This document shows, in pieces, positions 35,901 to 47,900 of a stretch of DNA of 64,000 bases. The position numbers and the translations under genes are program-made. Where the stretch lies: positions 5,838,001 to 5,902,000 of the forward strand of contig NC_064007.1 of assembly GCF_932276165.1 (NCBI RefSeq). The letters are read 5' to 3'. This DNA comes from Plutella xylostella (Eukaryota; Arthropoda; Insecta; Lepidoptera; Plutellidae). Under the pieces are notes generated by a model that made no database searches, had not been told where the DNA came from, and saw nothing but the letters and a program-made list of their open reading frames with translations. The first letter of the stretch is position 1. Every line of letters starts with the position of its first letter.

Positions 35901-38900
35901 TGTATTATGTATGTTAATATCCATCGTTGGGATAACCGTTGGCGTTCGTTGGGCGTTCGTTGGCCCGGTGTGTACGCAGCTTAAGTAGGTGGAGTGTCGA
36001 GGGTGTTTGAATATAAAACGTTTATTGAACTATTCGTACGCACGAATAGAGATCACCTTCTTATTGTGTCAACGAGAAATTTAGACGCTTAACTGCCTCT
36101 ATCGATGAATCATCGTGCGATCAAAAACCACACTGCAAAAACCATACAGTCATAGACCTACGCGTCCCAACAGTGATTTTACTAACTGGTTTTTAAATAT
36201 AAATCTATGGTTCGTTCGATTTCTCACTTGAGTTAATCCACCTTAGCATGAACTTAGTCCTACTTAACGACATATTACCCAACTACAGCGCTGCATTTCA
36301 TACGCAAGTTCTACTTATCTTGATGTGAAACTGTGATCTCGGGTGTGAAACTGCCTATCTTTGAAACCCAATACGTGAACGACACACAATATGACTTATA
36401 CGCATCATAAGATTTATAATTTCCGCGTCGTCCGCCATTATCGCGGGTTTTATTACCGCGTGCATCGGACCAGGGATTACTGGATTTGCCGGGGGGTCAC
36501 TCTACATGACGAAAAAAGCTATCTTTTGTTCTAGTTTTAGTTTTATTTATTCGGGAAACAAACAACTTAAAATAATATTAATTACCTAGTATAAGGATTT
36601 CTTTTTACACTCCTGGCAACAAAGTTTCCTCAAATAAAAAAAAAACACACACACATTAAAAGTATTTGGTGAACAAAAACAAAAAAATGAAAAATAACAA
36701 TAGTTTGTAAACAACTCTCTTCCATCCAAAGGTCGTCTGGCAGAGATTGCTATAAGCAATAAGGGCGAGTTTTTGTACTGTTTTTATCTATAACTTTTAC
36801 TTCTGTACTTTTTCTGCTTTACTGCAAATAAAGAGGAATGTATCGTATTGTACAGTAAACGTGCCGATTGCAGCACGAGAGCTGTCGTTCGTTCCTTAAT
36901 TTTTCGTCGGTATAGAGTAACCCCCATGATTTAAAACTGTGGTTTCGGATCGTTACTTAACTAACCATGGTAGATTGTGTCCTTGCTTTTAAAGTACGTA
37001 CGTACCTCCATTGTCGTGACCTAAGAAAATGACTTAAGGTGACTTGCACCAAACATTTGATCGAAATTAAATCTATTGCTCGCTTGCATTGACAGCATAG
37101 TGTCAGAGTGAGACAGAAATAGATTAAAATACAATATTTTTTTAGCTGTATTTCAATTCACCCTGAATTTGTTTTCTATACAAAATATGGCACTTATTGG
37201 TTTGCTAAGAGTGACGGAAGGGGTCACCTTCACCTTCGAAAATAACTATATTTCTGTGCGCAGAGGCTCAAAGGCTGTCGGGTAAAATCTAAGTAGGCAA
37301 TATAACGGACCCACATAAACATTCACTGTACATAATGTACTTTTGATGTAACCAGCGTGAGAAGTGCCAAAAAAAAACATTTGATACAACACGTCGAGAA
37401 CCGATTCCTTTATCGGCTTTCGAATCGAGTGATTCGATCATTCATTCGCAATCGAATTGAGGACGACTCAATAGAAGAGCTAACTGACAAAGATTAAATG
37501 AGCACTTTAGAATATTTTTTTCAACAAAAAAGCTTTACTTTGCAGTAAAGACTTATTTTATCCTTACAAAATCAATCATCTAGCTACACAAAAATATAAG
37601 CTATATCATCATAATATACATAATAAGAAAGATTAGTACGGGATGTGCTATTTTTGAAAACGAAAAAAGTTTACGTTTTCTCCTGTCATCTGCTCTGCAT
37701 ACATTATCTTTCATGATAGTTTCCGCAAGAGGCACCACTTAGTATGCGAGGAAACGTAAACTTTTATAGTTTTCGCCAAACTATCCTGTACTAGACCCCC
37801 TGATAAATGAGATGCGAGCGTAGCTGCTTATGGATTGTCGTGTCGGTGGTGGTACGGTAGATGTGTTTGTTTTTATCACGAAGAAGTCGTAGTCAATAGT
37901 TTTAGTCCCATTTTTTTTTTATAAACTGACCACCGTTCCCGATCATGTGCTTCCTTCGGCCATTTTTTTTATATAAAATTATATAATTAATATTTTGTCC
38001 TTATTATGGTTCCATTTATCTATTAATTTTATCAGTAAAGGTTGAGTGGCAAGCGAACGATCCTTGTTATTGAATACGTTGCGAACACCAACCGACCGAA
38101 TCACTGTTTTGCTAACCGTATCTAAACACATTGCGGAAATAAATTCAAAATTCATTCATTAGGCACCATTACCATATGAAATTTATATATACGAATGCAA
38201 AGATCGATATTATACTTACCTAGTATTTGATATGAAATAGAACATTCGGCCTCGCCTTAATTAGTAGTATTCTCCTTGACTTTGCAACTAAATATCGCAG
38301 GTAATAAATTATTATGAATCGATTAATATTTAAAGACATATTAAGTAACTGGGCCGTATTTTTACTGCCACATTATATCGACCACAAGTATGTATCTAGT
38401 TACTATACATTTATAAACCTTTATGTACATACACGTCTAAAATATGATACCTATAGATACATAATTGTCTCACTACACTACTATTTTATTCTATATGACA
38501 TACAAAGATGAGCTTATCATCTAAACGCGATTACTACCATTCAGTTACATTACAGAATATATCTGTGTTTATATACACGATTCATGAACCACTGACACTA
38601 GTCCATACGTGAGGTGAATACCGAATGTCTGTCTGTCTGTCGTTATTAAGTTAATGGGTTTAACGACTTTCTAATTGTACATAATTCATACACGGAGCGA
38701 CAGGCGGCGTCGCGCCTTCGCGGTTTATCTAGTTAATTAGTGTATTTCATTATTATAGTGTTCACTCGCCATTTAATTGGACGAGTACCTACCATTGTTT
38801 TTGTAATTAAATTTCGATGGTAAACTAACGCCTCGTCTGAGCTTTAGTGCGGCTCATTTTTATAAACCATTCCGAGAAAAGTTATTTTGGTCAATAATTA

Positions 38901-41900
38901 ATGTATGATACTATATACATAATTACTCATTATGTATGAGACTCAGAGAGCGAAACATCGTGAAGAAACCTGCATTTTATCTAGATTTAGCACATCTACA
39001 TTATGTGAACCCACCAACCCGCAGTGGACCAGCGTGGTGGGCAATGGTCCAAGCTTAGGAAGGCAGTTTAGATCTAGGCGGTATGCACAAATGTTCCATT
39101 AGAGAGAACCAGGTGCAGGTACCTACTTACAGCCCCAAAATATAATAGAATAGACACCCCATTCGCGTTATTGCTACCTCATATCATATTCTTTCAATTT
39201 CTAAATTTAGTCATTTCATTTACACGGCTATATCATTATAGCCGTGTAAATGAAATGACTATATTAATTAGACAACAATGTTTTTTTTTTACATACTTAG
39301 TGGTATTACTTCTTATATGGTCCCTTAAATCAAGACCAGTATCATAAAGCAGCGGCAACAACAAAAACACTTCGACAGAACAGCGAAAAAAATTTTACAG
39401 CTCGCAGTTGTAAAGACTACTTTATTTTCACAACTGAAGGTCCACAATCGCAGTGTTTAGAAAGCAACAACAATCACAAATCCGAACTAAAGAAACTCAA
39501 TTGTATTATAATTTCGCCCGTGTTACAGTTAATTAACCTTTCGTTAAACTGTTCTGTTGTTTTTTACCCACATAACATTTGAAATATATATCATTAAGTA
39601 TAAGGGTCAAAATCAGAGAGGTGAGCATTATGCTTCCGACAAAGTTTTTCCCCATTTTATTACATGATATTACTAAAATACTTATTTCAAAATAAAGGTT
39701 ATGTGCATATAATTACAGCGCACTCAGCATATTTATTTCGCTATGCTAAGTTTTATTATTGATTTTAAACAAAAAAGGTCTAAATCGTCATTCCGGGAAT
39801 GCGTCCTTATACCAAGTTTCATAGTTCAGACAAGTCAAAAAAAAAAAAAAAAACCACTTAAAACTGTCATATTTTAATATTAGCTTTTAGTATAATTAAA
39901 TTAAGAATATACGTATAAATTACATTATTACAAGTAAAACTTTTTCATATTTTGGCTATTCAAATGCTGTCCGTCGTTCATCAAATCATTCCGTGAACGT
40001 GGTGGATATCGGTCGATGTAAATAAAACAACACACGCCAGGTGGCGTTAGCGAGCAGCAGTGTAAAGTTCACAATTCAAAGCAAAAGGCGTGTGTTGGGT
40101 TTTCGAAAAAAATATATTAGATTTTGTTGGTAAGTACCTTTTAATTTCATATGTGTGAAGCGTACTTTAATTCCCTGTCACTACGGGAACGCTCTTCAGT
40201 AATTAGTTTTTCTAAAATTTGCGTACTTTTAGCAAAATTCTTATAAATATTGTTGCTCACTTGTTCATAATCTCTAAAACCAATATTTAACATGGCGGCG
40301 TCAAGCGTGACATGAAAATATTTAACGAATAATCATTTCGGGAACGGTCATTTCGGAAACGTTCTGGCATATGACGGATGTTCCTGAAATGACGCCTACG
40401 TTACTGAAATGCCATTTTTTTGGGGCAAAATGATGCTTTAATGCTTATAAAACCATAAACATGCAAAATTTTGGTTATAGGTATCCATTTAGTACGAGTA
40501 AGATGGAGAACGATAAAAATGAAGAGAAAAGGAAGTCAAAAAAGGCGTCCGAAAAAACCTTAGCGTTGGTAGCTCAGTCGGGTAAGCCCGCTTCTCACGC
40601 AAGAGATGCGGGTTCAAATCTCGGCGCTGACATGTTATTTTAACTTAAGTACTATGTATACCATCGATCTTACGGTGAAGGAAATCATCGTGAGGAAACC
40701 TGCATATCTAGATTTAGCACATCTAGATATGTGAACCCACCAACCCGCAGTGGACCAGCGTGGTGGGAAATGGTCCAAGCTTAGGAAGGCAGTTTAGACC
40801 TTGGGGATATGCACAAAGGTTCCACTTGAGAGAACCACGTACAGGTACTTGCACCCCCACAGAGAATAGAATAGAACCTTAGCGTTTGTGGACTATCAGA
40901 AGGCCTTTGATTCGATCGAGACGTGGGCGGGCTAAACGCCTTACAACGGTGTCACATTGACTACGGGTATATCGAAGTGTTGAAGTGATTGTATAGAAAC
41001 GCCACCATGTCAGTTTGAGTGAGACTACGGAAGCAATTCCATTGCAGAGAGGTGTGAGATAAGGAGATGTTATAAGTATCTCCAAAGCTCTTCACTAATG
41101 CGACGGAAGATGTCTTCAAGCTCCAAGACTGGGAAGAACTCGGCTATCAACGGTGAATACATCTCTCACTTTCGGTTTGCCGACGATATCGTGGTTATGG
41201 CAGTATCGTTGGAAGACCTCAGCAAAATTCTGACCTCAATCGAGTTTCCCGAAAGGTAGGCCTCAAGATGAATATGGACAAGTTGGAAGTCATGACCAAT
41301 TCTCAAGTAGCGCCCACCTCAATATCTATAGGAAACTCGATTCTTGAAGTGGTGGAAAATTACGTCTACCTTGGACAAACAGTCCAACTAGGAAGATCCA
41401 ACTTCGAGAAAGAGGTCACTCGGCGAATCCAACTTGGCTGGACAGCGTTTGGGAAGTTACGAAGCGTCTTCACGTCCGAAATTCCCCAGTGCCTCAAGAC
41501 GAAAGTCTTCGAACAGTGCGTGTTGCCAGTGATGACCTACGGTGCCGAGACGTGGTCTCTAACTCTAGGCCTCTTAAATAGGCTCGGAGTCACCCAGCAA
41601 GCTATGGAAAGGGCTATGCTCGGCGTGTCTCTACGTGATCGAATCAGAAATGAAGAGATCCGTAGAAGAACCAAAGTAACCGACATAGCTTATCAAGTCA
41701 GTAAGCTGAAATGGCAGTGGGCCGGACACATTGCTCGAAGGACTGATGGTCGGTGGAGCAGAAGAATCCACAAGTGGAGACCACGTACCGGCAAACGCAG
41801 CGTTGGGCGGCCCCCCGCGATATGAACGGACGATATAGTCAAGTCCGCGGGGAAGCACTGCATGCGGGCCGCCTCCGATCGGACAAGGTGGAAATCATTG

Positions 41901-44900
41901 GGGGAAGCCTATGTTCAGCAGTGGACGTCCTATGGCTGAGATGATGATGATGATGATTATATTATTTTCATGCACCAAATGTACCAAAAACCTAGCTTTG
42001 CGTTCATTTAGGGAAGGTCAACGTCATTTAGGGAACTTCGTTGTCATTTTGGCAACACTCCCATCATTTTCGGGAACATCACAAAAACGGCAAATAAGTC
42101 ACTATTATGTAATGCTATAATTAAATCTTGCATATACAGCATTAAATTACCTTGAAACCTTTTTATTTATATTAATAATATATAACGTAGTGCAAAAATG
42201 TATACAATAAATTGAAATTATGGAACGAAATTTACACAAATTGGAAATTTGTGGAGAGTAATTTGAAAAATAAGTATTTTCATTATGAAAAAAATCAAAA
42301 TAATAATATTTTCTGATTTAGGAAAAGGTTAATTACAATTTCTTGAAGGTGATTCTTAAACGTGTTCGTTATATTATTATTTAAAAAATAATTAAAAGTG
42401 TTCCCGAAATGACTCTTGACCCTGACATTATTCTTATTAACAAGTATAATTTCTAAAATATATAATTTTGTGCGTGCCTCATCACAGGATAGGTTCATGA
42501 CAAATGCCACAACAGACTCCACTTGTTACTTTTCATCAAAATAAAACTTAATTTCTCAGATATTTGAAAACCTAAAATGCTCACCTCTCTGATTTTGACC
42601 CATAAACTGTCTGACTGTCCTACTTTCTAGACCTACAATAATCTTGATTCAATTTAAGTAGTACTATGGGTTACCACCACCGAACTTAGCAATTAAAAAT
42701 CCTTAAATAGCGCGCTCGCTTGTCAAATCCGACGTAACCTGTGTAGATCTGACAGATGTTTGACAGGCGAGTGACGCTGCCGCTGCTTATCACTGCTTAT
42801 GGATTGTTAATTGCTAATGTGTCGGTAGTGGTACGATAGCTGTGGTAGGTAGGTAGGTATACTAATGTAAATGTTTTATGATTTAGCCCCTATAAAAAAA
42901 AAAAATATGTCCTTCCCGCAATAGACGAAATCGCTCAGCAATGGCATCGCGCGGTTTTGACCCATTACACCCGCGCCACACCTCCAAGGAGACCAGAAAA
43001 ATGTCTTCTGGCAATAGGTCAAGTCAAGGGGCCCCTAGTGTACACTAGCCACCACACACACTGACAGCGGACATCGCGTGTGAATAGGCCTTATAGAGCA
43101 CACGCGTTGTCGTCGCATCAAGTAATAGCAGTTAGCATTGGACGACTTTAGAAACGAGTTTGTTATACTAAACTATACTAGTACAATGCGTGAACGCTAA
43201 ACGTAACATTTGGTGTTTGTATGACCCTTAGTACGAAAGGCTTAGGGGTTTGTTTCGACTGTAGGTCACAGGTGCGGAGGTCGTCAATTGATGATTTATC
43301 TTGAATCAGTCACTAGTAGTCTATATACTCACACGTTATCAGATACGATACGATATTTCAGGGCTTAACGCATATATCTCATTGCATTCAAACTACAGAC
43401 ACATAGCTGCCGCTACACGGGTTCGTTATCGACGTAGATACACGTCACTATATCGCTATTCGCCATAAAAACGGCTTTGATTGGTGGGACGCGCATTAAA
43501 CGAGTTTATCGACGTCGATAACGAATACTTATAGCGGCCGCCGGACTACACCGGGCATTTACAGACACACAGGACTATGGGTGCTTCTAGTGTTGCCACG
43601 AATAGTGAATTGGCCGAATACCGAATACCGAATACCGAATATTCGGCGACGCTGCCGGCCGAAGCGCCGAATATTCGGCCGCCGAATATTCGGCGCTACA
43701 ACCTGTTTTTTTGTTCCTGGAACTGCCTTGAAGAAGTCGCTACAGATTATATGAGAAATGCTAATTATTAGGAGGCAGAATGCTGTGGCAAACGAGTTGA
43801 ATTTTTATTTGATAATAGTTCGCGTAGATCGGATGGCCGATCCTTACAAGTGGTGGTCAGCAAACAAATAACAATACCCGAACCCTTTGAAATTTGCAAA
43901 AACTTATCTTTCTTCACCTGGAAGTAGCGTTTATAGTGAGAGGTTATTTTCTGAGGATGGTTACAATGAAAAGCGCAATAGTGGGCTACCAAAAAATGCT
44001 GAAATGCTCGTTTTTATCCAGCACAACTTACTACTGATTAATTTTAAGTACTAAAATGTTGTGATTTGGAAATAAATACACAATTTTGATTAAAATAACA
44101 AGTCATTTTTTACATGATTTACTATTCGGTATTCGGCCCGAATAGTAGGCACTATTCGGCCGAATACCGAATACTGAAAAAACTGGCCGAATAGGCCGAA
44201 TACCGAATAGTTGCCGAATATTCGTGGCATCTCTAGTGCTTACATAGAGAATGGGGTTCCCAGTATCTATACCTGTGCCGGTAACCTGATTAAGCGAAAG
44301 CGCTCACTCACGGATCATTTACAGTAAAAGTTACTTATGGATGCAATAAAAGATTGAGTATTTAGGATTTTTAAATCTCTCAGTGAGCGTTTTCGCATAA
44401 TCAGGTTACCGGTACAGGTAGATACAGGGAACCCGATTCTCTATGTAAGCAGTAAGCACCCTATATCGGGAATACCTATTGCATGAGACGATTGGTCTCG
44501 TTCGTTCGTTTTGTGTAAAGGTAGAGTAACCCTCCCTGCACTTCCTTTTGTGATCTATTATTCAATTTCATCTCTGTTAAGAGTAGGAGTTTAGATCTGG
44601 CAGAGTGAAGATTAATCATCATCATCATCATTTTCAGCCCGTATCTGCCCACTGCTGGGTATAAGCCTCTTCCCTATCACGCCATCTCTTCCGGTCCTGT
44701 GCGAGTTTAGTCCAGTGAAGAATAGCTTTCCTTTTTTCTGTACACAATTAGGTTAAACTAATAAACTAACTTCGTTTGTGCTTAATTATCACCTGCAATC
44801 ACATCATGACATGACGCATGGTAATTAATATTAATGAGATATTTATGTTAATTTGTACATAAGCGAGTATTCATTTACTATGTGCCAGTATAGAGTCCAA

Positions 44901-47900
44901 CAAAATGATAAAAATGCAACCGAAACAAGTTCAACATAATGTAAAAAATATACCTACAATATTATTTGTAATTTCGGACACTGAAGTGGTACGTCTTACC
45001 CTTCTTCATTAATTTAGGGCTATTTTAAACGATACGGCCAGGAAATGCTTTGCAGCAAGTTGATAAAATTACAATTATTTATTAATCATCATCACTTAAA
45101 TCATCCAACGGATTATCAAATCAAATGCTATAATTCTCCAAATCATTAGGGACAGCTAAAATCACTTATGATTTCGTTGAATAACCACAAAAACAATGTT
45201 AACGAGTTGTTTTCCTAAACGACGGATGAATTAACAATCGCATTAGCAAATAGCTTTGCGTCAGTAAACCAAACGCTCAGCATACACACACACTGACAAG
45301 AATATTTAATATTTAGTATGTATCTATCTACATATTTGTGTAGATATATCAGCTGTCCGACACCCATAACACAGGTTCTGCTAAGCTTGGGGTTGGATGG
45401 CCGTGTGTGTGTGAGATGTCCCCACATATTTATTATTATTATAAGGCTCAGGCCAATGCTGGGTTGCAACGCGTCGCGTCTTCCCAAAGGAAGGGACAAT
45501 GATATTTTTATGGAAACTGAGCCCGCGTCACGGATTTGCGCTATCAACGTCGATAATGCATCATCATCATCACGACCCATCACGTCCCCACTGCTGGGGC
45601 ACGGGTCTCCTTCCAATGAAGGAAGGGTTTAGGCCTAGACCACCACGCTGGCCTAGTGCGGGTTAGTGAACCCCAACACAAGCAAGCTTGTGCTGAGAGG
45701 AGTTGTCGGGTAAGTGGGCAACCCGACTGTCAGATGTTTAGCTGCCTGAAGACCGTTCCAGTTGTTGCTTAACCTCAGTGATCAGTTAAGATTACTGAAG
45801 CTTCCTTGACTACGGACGCTATCGATAATGCGCGAAAAGGTAAATAATATAATTTATGTTTTCAAGCAGAGTTACCCTCCTGATCACTAAAGTTCGGACA
45901 AGTTTGGTCTGACCTTTTACTTCCGACCTCTACCACGCTATAATTTCCTAGTAACAGCCAATCGCATAAACGAATAAACATTTGACGACCGAATGGTGTA
46001 GTGGTTAGTGACCCTGACTACTGAGCCGAAGGTCCCGGGTTCGATTCCCGGCTGGGGCAAATATTTGTTTAAAGACAGATATTTGTACTCGGGTCTTGGG
46101 TGTTGATATTTATATTTAGTATATATCTATCTATGTATTTGTGTAGATATATCAGTTGTCCGACACCCATAACACAGGTTCTGCCTAGCTTGGGGTCGGA
46201 TGGCCGTGTGTGAGATGTCCCCACATATTTATTTATTTATTTATATACATGTATTGTATAAACAATAAACACTATAGCTAGGTCAATTAAATTACAGTGG
46301 CTAATCATTTTAGCGTCGATATTATTGATAAGAAGTCATATTGGCTTGTGTATCTGGCCGATCTCATGTTAGATGAGATAGCAATAATAAAATAGCCGAT
46401 AAATATAGGTACATAAGATAAGCAATATGATAAAGAGAGATAGAATAGTGAGTGAAAAATATGATTATTTTAGCTAATTTTGGTTTACTTCTCTTTATAT
46501 ATGTATTTGGCATTGTTTTTGAAAAGAAGTGAAAGTTTGAAATGACAGAATATTAGAAATATGATAAAAAAAGGGTTAGTCCCGCTATGGTATGGTCCCG
46601 GTATGGCACCCAAAACTGAAGGGTACCATAGCGGGACTTTTTGATAGGTATTTTAAGAGGTGCCATACCGGGACCATACCATAGCGGGACTAACCCTAAA
46701 AAAATAGGTAGGTACTTTCTTAAAATATAGATTGATAGATAGTGTAAAGATTAGACAAGTCAAAATTAGCAAAAAAATATTTTTTTCAGTCTGCAAATTA
46801 TGAATGAAAATTTTCTAAGGAAGTTTAAAAAAATTTAAGTTGTTTCTCATATAGAACTAACCATACATTCGTGTTAATGTGAACACTTTCATATCACATC
46901 ACAAATCTTTGGTATTTTGTGATCCATCAACATGAACGACTATGTCTGACCTAATATAATAATGCCTTAGCCTATAAATATAACTGAGAAACCTAAGAGT
47001 AAACTGCAAGCCATTTCATATGCATGTTTGGAAAACATATTGAATACAATAGTTGTTTTGCCTATTTTGCACATTGCAATATAGCTCTGATACCATTAGA
47101 ACAGTAAAAATAGTTTGGAAACTATTTTTGCAAAAAAAAACAGTAAAGAAACTTGTCCACTTTATGTTGTAAGTATAGGTAGTCACAATTTTTTATTGTA
47201 TAGTATACTTAACTTGCCTACTACTTGTGGACCCAGGATGATATTATAGTAGCCCATGTTTTTAACCTTAGCTCCAATCTCACAATAGTTGGTTAAATCG
47301 TAACCAGGGAAGGGTTGATCAATTATAGGTCATCTCAATATATAATTCTTGAAAGATGTGTCAAAAGCCCTAATTATGCCCTAATACACTATGGAGAAAT
47401 TGGCACTTAGAATATCAAATCAAACACATCATTATTAAGCTTGCCTGTTTCAGTTAGACAACTTTACACCGTATGGACTGAGAACTGAGTTTTGCAGTTG
47501 AACTAAAAGTGTTTTGTTGGGTCTTGATAAAGGTAAATTCAATTTTTTTATACCAACCTACATTTAGATTCTCATGCCTTTTGTTAAAACTGGAAAGTGG
47601 TAAACTGTAAAATAATTATTGACTGTATGATTAAACAAAGCACATATTAGGTATACACTCATAATATTATGTGAAAGTTTATATGTGATTGGTTTGCTTA
47701 CTCTTTCACAAAAAACTACTGAATTTATATTTACAGGAATCTGCTTCTACTGGTACTTTTTACCCTTGTGGGGAATTCCATCTTTCATATCTTTTCTTTC
47801 TTCTTCTTCTTCTTCTATCGTGTAAGTGCACTAGCTAAGCTAACTTGCTCCAGTTTATGCTTAGTTCATTAAAACACAGGCAAAGCTAGATATGTTAGAA

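Larger units (their letters stand above)
39604..42601. mobile_element. 3.0-kb element with perfect 26-bp inverted ends
   Basis: GGGTCAAAATCAGAGAGGTG opens a 26-bp sequence at 39604 whose exact inverse ends at 42601. ATAA lies directly outside both ends (39600-39603, 42602-42605), a probable 4-bp target duplication. Both arms contain repeated CATTTCGGGAAC-like words (e.g. 40337, 42072, 42400). Inside sit an RTE-type fragment and a SINE. No transposase of its own was found; superfamily not assigned. Confidence 0.75.

Noticed and set aside
35682..35924. 80-codon minus-strand frame
   Set aside because: Overlaps a MITE; its C-terminal part is MITE end sequence.
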